From Ciborinia camelliae (taxonomy: Eukaryota > Ascomycota > Leotiomycetes > Helotiales > Sclerotiniaceae), in NCBI GenBank assembly GCA_025890175.1, contig JANPYM010000001.1, forward strand, positions 1,019,187 through 1,083,186: 64,000 nucleotides of DNA, read 5' to 3'. Below are positions 1 to 11,456 of the stretch, piece by piece. How positions within the stretch are numbered: the stretch's first letter is position 1; each line of letters starts with the position of its first letter. The notes beneath the pieces were generated by a model. That model searched no databases. It was not told where the DNA came from and saw only the letters and a list, made by a program, of their open reading frames with translations. Position numbers and translations under genes: made by a program.

Positions 1-911
1 CGCACCAACCAGTTTTGTAATTCTTCGCCACAGAACTTGCAGTTACTATTGTTTTTTTTATGCTTTTTTGATTGAGACCTTTCCTCAAAAGATAGAACGT
101 TGTTCATATCTACATCAGAGTTATAATCTGACTGGTCTGATCTTATGACGCCTTTACCTTTGTCGATAGTCACCGCTCGCCGGTTATCAGAATCGGGGCT
201 GGCACTAAGAGTAGCAGTATCTTCTGTGGCAGAGTAGTTTTCATCCTCGCTTATGTTTATGAAAGAACTGTTTGGTGTCTGGTGTAATGAGACAATTGAG
301 GGCAAGCTAGTATGAAATAATCCATCGACACTTGGATGGCTGGGTGTTGCACAGCCAAAAGTAGGAATATCTAAATTGGACGGCGAATGGATATTAGCAG
401 TAGGTACTTGTGCCATATGTGCTGCGGGATTCTTAGAAGCATCAACGACATTCTCAAATAACAGACCAGTAGCACAATCCATAGATCCATCACAGACCTG
501 CAAGGCGTAAACAGCCCACCAGACAGTCACCATTGGGGCAACTGTCCTAATATCTTCAACTTTGCCGCGCATTAAATCATCCTTAACATCCTCCAGGTTT
601 GTGATAGAAGTGATTGGGAGATCATGAGCCCTGTTTTGGTGTGTGTTTTCGAGGAAGTTTCTGGCATCATCCACAGTTTGGTTGCTCCTGATGAGTGTGT
701 AAATGAGATATAGAAGAGGATATGATGGATAGGAAGGAAAGATTGCCTCAACCTTCTGCCGAATGTCTAAATCGACAATGTCGCTAGATTGCATATCGTA
801 TCTCTGGTTAGGTTTTTCTTCTCGCTGCCGAAGAACAAGAGTGCTTGAAGAAGGTGAGGAGGTTGAAGACAGACTGTCCTGACTACCGAGGTCAAGTTTG
901 CCCGCCATCAT
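1..911 (-). CDS. Partial hypothetical protein with C-terminal Cys-pair motif (runs off left edge)
   Basis: The frame is open from an ATG at 911 down to base 1, about 300 codons with no stop, so the gene continues beyond the window. The N-terminus is Ser-rich. Around residues 40-80 lies a predicted-helical stretch (SSDIVDLDIRQKVEAIFPSY, then YTLIRSNQTVDDARNFLEN) resembling the ubiquitin-binding CUE/UBA style. A second helical block around VWWAVYALQVCDGSMDCA follows, then an acidic Ser-rich linker. The last visible residues contain a basic stretch and CKFCGEEL, which could be the first Cys pair of a zinc finger or RING-type domain lying outside the window. A ubiquitin-ligase-like protein is possible, but the decisive domain is not visible. 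An upstream non-coding or coding exon cannot be excluded. Confidence 0.7.
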   Translation of the reverse strand, partial: MMAGKLDLGSQDSLSSTSSPSSSTLVLRQREEKPNQRYDMQSSDIVDLDIRQKVEAIFPSYPSYPLLYLIYTLIRSNQTVDDARNFLENTHQNRAHDLPITSITNLEDVKDDLMRGKVEDIRTVAPMVTVWWAVYALQVCDGSMDCATGLLFENVVDASKNPAAHMAQVPTANIHSPSNLDIPTFGCATPSHPSVDGLFHTSLPSIVSLHQTPNSSFINISEDENYSATEDTATLSASPDSDNRRAVTIDKGKGVIRSDQSDYNSDVDMNNVLSFEERSQSKKHKKNNSNCKFCGEELQNWLV

Positions 912-2431
912 GATGTCTATCGTGCTACGGGTAAATGTATTTCCGATGATATTTAGACAAACTTGAATGGAAATGGCGATAAAACCGGCGGCGTAATGGT
1001 GAGGTGATTCCTTTAGGAAGTTTGAAAAGACCAAATCAATCCTGAGATCTCGAACTGGTATCTACCCAGATATTAGTCCTGTCGAGGAAAGATGATCCAA
1101 AGTATATGGTCCTCTTTTTGCTAGGTAGATACTTCTGTAAAAGCAAAAAGAAGTGATAAAAATTCAACACCTAGTAACAAGATGCTGTTGGGCGAAGGGT
1201 GTCGGAGTCGGAAGTCAAGCGTTTGAAGCAGAAATTAGATGTCGAAGAAGATGTCGTGGTAGATCTAAGTTGGAAGCTGTAGAGTAGATGGCCGTGAAGC
1301 CAAAGGTGATAATAATAGCAGTGATCATAGATCAGGTTACTTCTCTAAAAGTGAAAAATGGCAATAGAAGGTCAACGCGGAGAAGTAAGATAATGTTCCG
1401 AGAAAAGTTATTATCAAAGATGACTAATTGTTCGAAGAATAGCATAAAGGCCGAAGAGAATTTTATCAAAGATGGCAAGTCAAATTCGTAAAGGAAAAGG
1501 CCGTGAAACCAAAAAAAACATGTAATGGGTCAATGCAAAGGGTCAAGATAATGTTGGGAGAAGGTTATGATGTCGTTGTCGTCCTTGTTGTTGAAGACAG
1601 GCATTGGAAGAGATAGAGTTCCAAAGATCCAAGAATAGATTGTAGGAGGAAAGGAAGAGGAACGACAGGGAAAGTGAGTAGAGAGTAAGTAAAAATTAAG
1701 TGAATGAGTAAAAGATGGGAAGCGGGGTAGAGGGTAGGGAATCTCGGCAGGGGAGGAAGTAAATGCGCCGAAGAGAGTTAGAGCGATAATAAAATATTAG
1801 CGGGGAGTGGCGGGATGTCAAGTGAATATCTCAAACGAGTTGAAGGTTGAAGGGCCTTTGAAGAGTTCATGGAGAATTTATACAGGGGAAAGAAGTGAGG
1901 CCGTCATATAGACTGTGAGCCAGAGTGAGCTGAGAAGTGAAGAATGCCTCACGACATTGAAGGAACATTAATACCATGGGAAGGTGAACCACTTTGCCAG
2001 ACAATATATTTCCCAACCAGAGGTACAAACCGCAGGTCCAGTAAAGTGCATATTAGAGCCTTTAAACCCATCGAGAACTTTCTCAACCCCCAAAGGCAAA
2101 ACATCCAAACCTCAACAAAAAGTAATCCTTCACCAGAACAATTAACACCAAACCACGCTTAGAAAACAGACGACATCTTTGACACCTGCCTCGTCAAGCC
2201 AATGATATAAGCATAATTGAATAACTGATTCTAGGGTATTTACACACTAATTCTCAGAAAAGCTATTGCAAGCTGAGGTACGTAATATGAAAACAATCAA
2301 TCCCCTCCTGGAATAGCAAATTCTGCCGACCAACGCCTCATTCATTAGTACCTAACTGATCCATCCATCCATCATGATAAACCCCATTCCTCATTCATCA
2401 TCTCTCATACATTCAAATCGTAATTTCCATT
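912..2431. other. Intergenic region, purine-rich, no gene seen
   Basis: This stretch holds the upstream region of the leftmost gene and the 3' flank of the kinase gene. From about 1150 to 1900 the plus strand is strikingly rich in AAG/GAAG/GAAGATG runs, which opens short unconvincing frames. No domain-bearing reading frame, RNA gene or repeat family was recognised. Confidence 0.6.
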
Positions 2432-4736
2432 TCATCGTCTCACATCAAGGTCTTCCTCATCAGCCGGTTCAACCCGGACTAGAATTTCTTCCAATAATCC
2501 CTCGAGAAAGACATCCACGTCTTTCCCCATACCCACTGGTTCCTGTTTGTCCCAATGATCAATTTCTTTGCATACATGTGCAAGCTTGTAGACTAATTTC
2601 CGTAACTTTTCGTGAGCAGCTTGCGCTCTCTGCTGCTTTGGTGTCGCTCCAGTCGCCCGAAAAGCATGTTGTAAGCGATATTGGCGTCGTTTGAGTGCTT
2701 CTTCCAGTGCAGGAAAGATTACATCATTCAATGCATCGAGCTCTCCAGTTGGACTGGTAGGGGCTGGTGAAGGCATAGATGACGGAGCTCTTGAAGATTG
2801 AGATGATATGCTTTCTTGAGAAGGAGTATTGCGTAATTTCTTTGATGGTAATGCGGGTAATGGCTGCTGACCCGTCTGGCGCAGGTTTACGTTTTGAAGG
2901 CCCGCAGGGTGCGGAGCTGATGGAAGTGGCTGTTGCTGTTTCCGAGGCTCTGCAGAAGGCGTTTGATTTGGAAGTCTTTGTTGGAGTGGTTGAGGCTGGC
3001 CAATGCCGCGGAAAGGAGGTATTTCAGGTAACTTGATGGGGGCGAGTTTTGGTAATGGCTGTTGTGTATATGGCCGTGGTACTGCTGCAGGTGGAGTATT
3101 TTGGTTTGTATACTGTATTGGCATCGGGCCGGTAGATGGGGGTATTCGCAAGGGTGGAGGAGATGGTTCACCGAGCTTCAAAAATCCCATGTCCTTTTGT
3201 AGTTGTTCTTGTAATGTACGATCATAATCAGGAGATTCGGAAACCTGTCTATTTAAATAGCTTGGCGCAGTCATTCTAGGTGTTTCCAATCCTGGAGGTT
3301 TAAATTTCTCCGGTGATGGTGGAAGAGGGACTTTGGTAGGAGACATTGAACTTTGCATACTCGGAACAGGCCGTCTTTGTGGAGAAGGTTGCCTGGGCTG
3401 TGCGTCTACTGGGGAGTTTGTTGCTTTAACAGTCTCAATGCTCGAGACATATCCAGACTCTTTCGATTTTGCGGGTGATTGCTGTCGTGGACGCTCTGTA
3501 TAGTTATCCTCCTCCGATAATCTCGATGCCCTTGCATTCGTGGCAGATTCTCCCATAGTATTCAATCCAGCCCTGCCGTTCACTCTCCCACCAACTGGCC
3601 GAACCGTACCAAAATCCCACAAGTCTTCATTGACAGGTTTGGGTCGGGGAGCTTCTTCTCGTTCATTATCTGAGTCATCATCGTCGCCCTTATGATGTAT
3701 TGCCCAACGTTCGTATCTCTCTATCAATTCCGTCAAGTATGAAGTTTTCTTGGCTCTTCGAACAAACGGGTGCTTGAGCAATTCTCTGGCAGACGGTCGT
3801 TCTCTCGGGTCTCGTTGGAGGCACAATTCGACAAATTCTTTGAAAGCCTTTGTGAAGTTTCCTTCCAATTTCGGTGGTGCATTTTTGGGGATGAGGAACA
3901 AAACTTTCATTGGATGAATATCGGAGTATGGAGGCTCGCCATTGGCGAGTTCGAGTGCTGTAATACCCAGAGACCAAATATCCGCTTTGTGGTCATAACC
4001 AGATTGCTTGATAACTTCCGGGGCCATCCAGAATGGTGTTCCAACGAATGTATTCTTCTTGGTCATAGTAGCAGACAATTGGCCTGAAACGCCGAAATCT
4101 GCTAGCTTTACTTGTCCGTTGGCGCCTAGTAGAACATTTGCAGCTATCCTCAAATATTAGCACCCTAGATCGAAAAGCAAGCTACCAGGGGAAAATCGAG
4201 CAAACCTTTGATATCTCTATGAAGCTTTTTGTCTCCATGAAGATAGTCCAGCCCCAACAAAAGTTCCCGTATGATAATCGAAATATATTCCTCCTGTATC
4301 AAACCCGGCTTCATCAAGTCTCCACAACTACCACCCGAGCAGAATTCCATGACGATCCAAAGATCCGAGCCCCTAAGATATGATCCATAGTATTGCGTAA
4401 CGAAGGGGGAATGTAATTCGGAAAGAATAGAGATCTCTTGAATAATATCTTCGACTTCATCTTCGGCATTTTCGACATCGATAACTTTTATGGCCACAGC
4501 CTGCCCAGTGCGCTTGTCAACTCTGTTGGAGATCAGTACAAGGCCTATATAAGGAATTGGGCTGACAATTGCCAGAAGTAAGAAAACATACCCTTTGTAA
4601 ACCTTACCAAAACTGCCACCACCTATAAAAATGAGCCTTTGCATGGAGATATAAAAGTACACGCAGACATACCGATGCAATTCTGTTTTGTGTACAAAGT
4701 CTCCGGATCTACGACACCACTCATCTCATGTGCCAT
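2432..4736 (-). CDS. Ste20-family serine/threonine kinase (GCK/Sps1-MST type)
   Basis: Four exons: 4736-4673, 4622-4592, 4522-4206 and 4143-2432, giving 707 aa. All junctions are GT-AG and the phases close. The N-terminal kinase domain (about 16-270) has the glycine loop [11 protein letters not shown] (22-32), the ATP lysine in AVAIK (K44), HRDIK (D135), DFG (153-155) and MAPE in the activation segment with GTPFW before it. This wording is typical of germinal-centre kinases of the MST3/Sps1/Nak1 group, which act upstream of NDR kinases in polarity, septation and hyphal growth. A Pro/Ser/Gln-rich linker (about 290-590) is followed by a conserved helical C-terminus (from about 605) that is probably for dimerisation or regulation. 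The group assignment is secure; whether it is the SIN kinase or the morphogenesis kinase is not settled. Confidence 0.93.
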
Positions 4737-5962
4737 AATTCAAAATCAAATCAGATTTGATTAGGAAAGAAGAATGAGATAACAGCACTGAGGATGTCCT
4801 GTCGTGTCGTCGGTTTGTTGTCCGAGTTTTACTGGGAGCACCCCGCAGATATTTTGCCGCTTTCCAAACCAGGGAGCAATTGTGGAGGTGAATTGACTCC
4901 AGGGCTTGGCCTATTGTCTGAGGTGTGAAATATGAAGTGGATAAACTTCCTTCGTCTCATATACCAATGTTGAATAGAAATTTATCTGTTCCTTCTCTAC
5001 CTTTTCTCTGCAGAGGAACAAATTGCACAGGGAACCGCGACCTGGGCCTGGGAACGCGGTGTACAGTATGGTGGGGTCAAACAGCTGCCGAGGGTGTATA
5101 TCACTCTATCAAATAGAGAAAAAAGAGACTGGATGTCGACTCTTGTCGTGATATTGAAAAGCCGTGAATATTATTAACTCTTGTAAAAGGGGCAGAACAA
5201 TTATTGCGTATGAATCGACGAGAAATACTCTAGTAGCTCGAGCTATCTTTGAAGGAATGCAACTCTTGGGAAGTGGCATGTATGAATGAATTGGATAGAT
5301 GTGGACGCGGGATACGGTTTCATTAATCCGGGGAAGGTAGGCACCATTGGCTGCTGAGCAACGGGCGCAGTTTACAAATCAGTTTACAAATACGGTCGGT
5401 ACGAATGGAGCTGGAGCTGGAGAGAGAGTTGAGGTGAAGTCTTTTTTCTTCTTTGAGATTGATGACTCCTGTTTCTTCGTCTTCTTCTTATTACCTATGC
5501 AATCTAAAATTCGAGTCTAATAAACCTCGAGAAGAAACTAGGAACAAATGGAAAATCTAGATATTTTTTAAACCTGCTAAAGTAGGCATCTATCTACATT
5601 TGTTTTGTTAGGTACTTATTTTCATGAATGAGCCGGCTGTTTTTGTTGTCATGTTGATTTATTGCGCATCTTGTCTACCAGCCAACCCAATCAATCAACC
5701 AATCCTTTTACTAACCTTTACCCACTTCGCCAAACGTTAATAATTTTCAGGGGTTAAGCGCAGGTAGGTGCATAAACGATGAACTGGTTTAAGCCTTAGA
5801 TCAACAGGATGGGCAGGATGATTTGAATGGATCTTATCATACCTATTATTATTGCATTCATTAACTGTTGTAAGCTCTGTACAGTACTACCTAGTAGTTA
5901 TAACCTAATGTCTTAGAGACTTAAATTCACATGATTTTATTAGACGTAAGATCTACTGGATG

Positions 5963-5993
<31 letters not shown>

Positions 5994-6365
5994 TTGAACA
6001 TTAGAAAACTTTTTGAAGAATTATATATTTTAGCACGGATAACTTCACCGCCAGTCCAAGCATGCTATAATATCAATACAAGTCATTTCATCAATATCGT
6101 GATATTCTCATTTCTCATTTTTCATAAATCTATAGCCCAGCAGCCCGATTATCCTTGCTGGAAAGTCCCGTCTATGCACAACGATGAGATGAAACTCATA
6201 TGCGAAAATAAGAAAAGTGACATATCCTCCCTTTGGAAATGACAGGCTGTGAAATTAGGAAGAGTGGGTACTCCATTCACGATGTGGATAACCCAGTATT
6301 ACCTTAACCTGCAATGCAAGCAATCCCTTTGGTATCAACAATCCCCATAAATGTCAAAGGAAACC
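4737..6365. other. Intergenic region with a CAT microsatellite
   Basis: This is the kinase gene's upstream region followed by the 3' flank of the UBX gene. Only short frames are open and none looks coding. A (CAT)10 tract lies at 5964-5993. Confidence 0.6.
5964..5993. repeat. (CAT)10 microsatellite
   Basis: Ten uninterrupted CAT units. They create a run of histidines in a spurious short frame; the region looks non-coding. Confidence 0.95.
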
Positions 6366-8054
6366 TTAATCCTCGATTAATTCTATCATCACCGTGCTAT
6401 TGTTCAGTCCCGCAACTTTAATTGTCTCGTCCAAAGAATATATCAAATCTTTCCCAGAGCTCTTTAGCTCAAAAGGAACTCCTGCTTTGCCGTCCAGTGG
6501 ATCCGATTTTAACCATTCGTAAATGCGGCGGACTGGATCGTCGAGTCTGAATCTTCGGACAACACGACCATTGGCATGTCTGAACTGGATGCGTGTGCTT
6601 TGCGAAAGGGGGCCTTCAGGTTCATAATGCGGCCTGTCGGAAGCGATCTGAGAGAAAGGCGAAGCTTCTTCTCTGGAGCTATTTTGGGAGGACTCGGCTG
6701 CCTCTAAACTCTCTCCCTCAGCCTCTTTACCCTTTCCTTTACCGACATCTCCGAAGCTCTTGGTGAGATCATCTGGATCATCTACCTTAGGTCCAGCTGT
6801 TCCGTTGTTTGCGAGACTGTTTTGCAATGCCAAGTCAAGCATCTCCTCCTCAGTGAGCTTATTGACATCTATCGATTTTGACTTCTCTGGTTTTCGTCTC
6901 GCGACAGGATTCTTCTTGGAAAGATCAAGACTATATCGGTCTAGAAATTCAACCAATTGCATGAGAAATTCTGCAGGTTTTGGTACTGGGGGTCCTGACC
7001 AAACCTTTACCTGCTCTCCAGTTCTCGGATCGACAATCGCAATGTGAGGATATGCAGCCTCACTATCACTCTGTGGAAAGTAATATTGAATGTATTGGTT
7101 TCCCCTGGGGTCATCCTTGGAATACTGCATAAATATGAAGTTCTCCTTCACGACATCTTTAACGCCAGGGTCTTTCCAGATATCGCGGTTCAATGACTGG
7201 CAGTCGAAGATAGAATTATCTTGTATGTTGACCAAGATCCACTTTCCATTCTCCTTGCCCTCGTCGCGAGCTGAATCCCAAGGCAATTTGTACATTAGGT
7301 CGAACGGTGGTCTGAAAAGTTCCGCAAGACGGGCGTTCTTACTGGATCCTTCGGAAGCCCCTACAGTCGCCTGCGCTAAACCTTCGCTTCTTTCATCCCA
7401 AATCGATGGAACGGCTCGTTGATTGAAAATTCCCGATCGAGCTGCTTTACTGTCAGCATATAGAACCATCTAAGATGTTATATGCTTGTTCTTACCTAGG
7501 CCTGCGCCTCCAGCTGCTCGGGCTTGTGCTCGACGTCTCATCTGCTCCATAACAGCGTCATGTCCGTCATCTGCATTCCAGTCTCCTGGACCGCCAACAA
7601 GTGTTTCCGTTGTTCTTGCAATAGGCGCTCTTACGCCGTCTGCATCATAACCGCCACTGGCATCCCCACCAGCATATAGCTCTTCTTGCATTCTCCGCGC
7701 CATCGCTGCATCGTCCTCCAGTTCCGCGGCGCGTGCAATAGCGGCAGCTGTTGCAGCTTCAGAGTCCTCATCACTGTTATCGCCATCCACTTCCATATCA
7801 TCATCGGAATCTAAATCAATCACCCCAGATGAGTCTTTCATGGTGCGGGTTGTAGATCTTTGTGGCCTAGTAGAAGTAGGTATATGTGGTGGCACTTGCT
7901 GAGAAGTATCATTTTGGCTTCCGGCAAGTTCAGGTGCTTCAAAAAATAATCCTATTGCTTGCTCATAGTTGTTGTCGGTCATTCCCAGGTACTGTCTTGC
8001 CACGGCCTCCGATTGTCCCGTGATGGATGTGAAAGCTTCGATGGGGTCATCCAT
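6366..8054 (-). CDS. UBX5: UBA-UAS-UIM-UBX domain protein, Cdc48/p97 adaptor (Ubx5/UBXN7 type)
   Basis: Two exons, 8054-7496 and 7441-6366, give 544 aa. The 54-nt intron (donor GTAAGA, branch-like GCTGAC, acceptor GCAG) is a multiple of three but contains an in-frame TAG, so unspliced sequence reads as two abutting frames. Domains in order: UBA-like fold at about 5-45 (FTSITGQSEAVARQYLGMTD), an acidic linker, a UIM-like helix rich in Ala/Glu, a UAS thioredoxin-like domain at about 227-352 (WILVNIQDNSIFDCQSLNRD), a UIM at about 383-399 (EEEMLDLALQNSL), and a UBX domain at about 465-544 that binds the Cdc48 N-domain. Family members link ubiquitylated substrates and cullin-RING ligases to Cdc48. 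The intron boundary was fixed by the need for the frame to continue into the SGIFNQRAVPSIWDER segment. Confidence 0.92.
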
Positions 8055-8751
8055 GATGAATGATCGCTCGTAAAAGAGTGGACTATATTCGTATTCGTAT
8101 GTGTGATGGAGAAGGTTATGATAATTTAAGATAGTAAGAAGATGTTTAATGTAAATTAAATGGAAAAGACGGTCGTTGAGAAGTAGAGGTTGAAAGGCAT
8201 CAAGATGAGGAATTGACTTAGGGCTTCGTGAATCGTACAGTTATGATAGTCGATTAGAAATAAAAGTACGTATCGTTCGGCTTTGAAGGTGAATGGGTTG
8301 CGGTCACTTCCAAGTTTCTCCTGATGCAGCTTCTTTTGTACAAACGGGCAATGGTTGTTTCATTGATATACGGATTTCGATACGACAGGATACCACGGAA
8401 TCGTCACCCCTCTGCAACCTCAACTAACACAAGGTGGCGGGGCTAAAGTGACCAATCACATAACAGAAAATTCTTGCCGCATTTGCCCAAAGCGCAGCCT
8501 TATACAACAAGGCTGTGTATCTATTGATATCTACCTAATACCTATGGGATGGATCATTCATGAATATACTAAAGTATAATCTTAGGTATGAATGAATGTG
8601 AAAAGTTGACATGATGTTTATAATTGCTATGGAGTCGCAAGCTCATTTTTGTTACTATTAACCTTGTCATTATTTTTACAATACCGGTATGTTTAATCCA
8701 TTTCCACAGATACCATACTATCGAACGACAAACACAGTACCCATTTGGATG
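8055..8751. other. Intergenic region
   Basis: Promoter side of the UBX5-type gene and 3' flank of the transcription-factor gene. AT-rich. No gene or repeat was recognised. Confidence 0.6.
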
Positions 8752-11456
8752 TTACAAGCCTAAAATGATCAATTGCTCCCCACTTGATTCCAGTTCTTCT
8801 ATCCAGCCGACGCCCAAATCACTCCCAGTTCGAGAAATTGCAGCTTCCTGTTTTTCACATATTGCTGCCAGTAACTTCCTAGTAGTTCTTGTGTTCGACC
8901 CGAAACTTGTCTCTTCCAAACTCCGAATGAGATCTAGAGCGATGTGTTTCTCCTTCTTAATCTTGGACGCCACGCCCGCTAGAAATATAGGAAATACTAG
9001 GAATCGGAACTCGAAACGTTTAGAATCCAGTATCATCTCCGCTATCTGAGTTATCTCTCTGGCACATGAAGCTATTTGTCGTTCTGCTTCTGCTGCCGGT
9101 ATCAGTAATTGACATTGATACATACTTGTGTGGTAGTATATCACGCAAGCTCGATAAAATAAGTGAGCCTTACTTCGTCAGTGGATATTCCTTCAGTTTA
9201 GCATCATTTAGGAGAGACTGACATGTGTTCTACAAGTGAATGGCCCGCTTGGGAGTCTTGCCAGTTCGTCAAGCCAGTTCTCCTCTGATGTCGGAATTTC
9301 TAGAAATGAGGTCCAAGCGTCATGAAAGTTTATCAGCAGTGTGTGTATATCTCGCATGAATTTGCATTGACGTATATTGATTTCAAGTGATGATTTCGAA
9401 GGGTCTCTGGCTTCAACTCTCAGTTCTCGCGCGATTTGCGCCATCTTCAAGGAAATCAGAGCCAGTTCTCGATTCATCCTCAATAACTGAGGCATCTGGC
9501 GGTATGCTTCTGGAATAAAAGCCATATTGAGTTGGCGATATTCTAGAGCCCTCTCTGGAGGCGGTAGCATGCTTTGCTCAATGACGGTTTTGCTGAAAGA
9601 CCCAGTGCCAGTAGTGGTCAGAAGGGCATACATGTCGATATATGTGACCCACTACAACATCAGAAGTCAGCAATTGCCTATTAAGAGAGGCTATTGGAAG
9701 AAAAGGAGGAATGGGAACTGTGTTGGGAAGTAAAAAGAATACACCAGATGAGACAAAAAATAGGAGTTTGGAACCTTGAAGTGTCAAAATAAACTACGGA
9801 TCATGCTTACAACAGTAATGAATCCGTGCGGTTCTTCACCGAAAGACTGCCGCCGAAGCTGAAGAATACGTAGAATCTGGGCAGAATGATGTTCCCACAT
9901 GTTTGATTCACGGTGCCCGGTCGCAGCAACCTTCGTACCGTTTGTTAATAAAGTGGGCTTGGTAGGATGTCAAGTACATCAATTATGCTATTTTCCCGCA
10001 AATGAAGGATATCTCCAACGTACCTCGAATAGCAAAAGCAAATAGTGCGTAAACAACGCCCCATCAGAGTAGGTATCTTCGGGCTTTTGTGCCGCGTTTT
10101 TCAATGCTGGAATGACCTTTTGGTATCGCTCCCTTATATCAATATTAGCTCTCAATGTTGAGCACAAGGACTGACAGTCTTGGCTTGCGTAATTCAATAA
10201 TTATCGTCTCGGCTATACTCACAAAACGTCCGCAAAAGACTTGTTATTGGATCGAAACAAACTAAGGGATGATAGGGCAACTATTGCAAGGTATAACTGA
10301 TATATTGGTAAGTAGGTATCTATATAGGAGGCTCTTGTTCACTCACTGGAAGATAACCTTCGGCATATGATTCAAATATGTCCGGCCCTGGTTGCTGATC
10401 AGCCAACCAGGATATCTGTTTAGCCAGAACATTCCGATAATGCTCTACTAAATGAGCATCGTTTCTTTCTCTATTCATCAAAGAGGCTGATTGTCCACTA
10501 GTAGAAATAGCACTCTGTGAGCTGACTGTGCGTGAGTGCGTATGGTCTGAATGGCCTTGATTATCTGAGAATTCCTCAAACTTGTGGAGGATAATGTTAT
10601 CTGGCCCAATTGATTGACACTGCTCAACTGAAGAGGACCCCTGTGCGTCACAGTTTTCAGAAACTAAATCTCTTCTTCGATACTGTGGCAATAATCGGAA
10701 ACTTTTTGGGTTGGAAATTACATTAAATTTTCCTGGTTTGTGGTAGGAAGCTTTTTGCTCTCGTTGCTCGTCGCTTACCAACTCGGCAAAGGGTAGTGAT
10801 ATGACATCTTCATTTCGTTGATTCCTTTGTGCGGATGCGAGAGCATAAGGTGCTGAAAATGTCAACGTTATAGATCTGAACGGCAAAATTGTTCTTTTAG
10901 ACGTACGATCCCAGACGCCGCTTCCTATCGAAGAAACTTCTTTCATACGCCTCAGAACTTTAGGGGTTTCATTCTTAAACCGGAGTCTTGGTTGCCAATC
11001 GCTATACTAGTCAGCTAATCGATGAATACATGAAGAGCAGAGATACTTGTACCAAAGATTGTCTAGACGAAGGCATTGCTATTGATCCGTCAGTAATACG
11101 ATACAATGCGCGATTCCAAGTGGAACATCTACTGACACCGCATACTGGCTTTTGTTCGTCACATTTAACCTCTATATAGCGAAAGTATCAGAGACCAGTC
11201 ACGGGTCTTAAAACGAAGGCATATAAGTGAATACGAACTACGACCCCTGCATGTCCTACATTTAACTTAGTGCGTTGAAGAAATCAAGTAGACAAGAAAC
11301 GTACCAGCACCCTCCTTTTGAGCGGGATGCAGTTGGAAGTTCGGAAGTAGGTTTTTGTGCAGGGCCGCCATGAGAGGTATAGGAAAGTGCTGGATTTGAA
11401 CGCCATGGATTGTTGCTTGGGCTTGGGCTCCACAGACACCCGGGTGGTATGGCCAT
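8752..11456 (-). CDS. Zn2Cys6 fungal transcription factor, ten exons
   Basis: Exons: 11456-11305, 11255-11239, 11171-11137, 11078-11053, 11001-10347, 10296-10223, 10150-10024, 9957-9811, 9651-9223 and 9168-8752, giving 692 aa with all phases closing. The splice model restores a perfect zinc cluster, C50-X2-C53-X6-C60-X6-C67-X2-C70-X6-C77, followed by a basic linker (RLRFKN, KVLRRM). The middle region has the usual fungal regulator wording (YLAIVALSSLSLFRSN, then WEHHSAQILRILQLRRQSFG, then VWVTYIDMYALL), corresponding to the fungal-specific transcription-factor domain. The C-terminus has ACVIYYHTSMY and ends LIILGL. It should be nuclear and bind CGG-type sites. The target pathway is unknown. 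The three tiny exons (17, 35, 26 nt) and the donors GTTCGT and GTCAGT are the least certain parts; the acceptor of exon 7 (TTGAG) is also weak. Confidence 0.85.

Noticed and set aside
5931..6242. 103-codon frame with a histidine run
   Set aside because: The His run is the (CAT)10 microsatellite, and the rest has no coding character.
6366..8054. Two separate abutting genes instead of one UBX5-type gene
   Set aside because: A 54-nt intron with proper donor, branch point and acceptor joins them in the same frame and completes a UBA-UAS-UBX protein.
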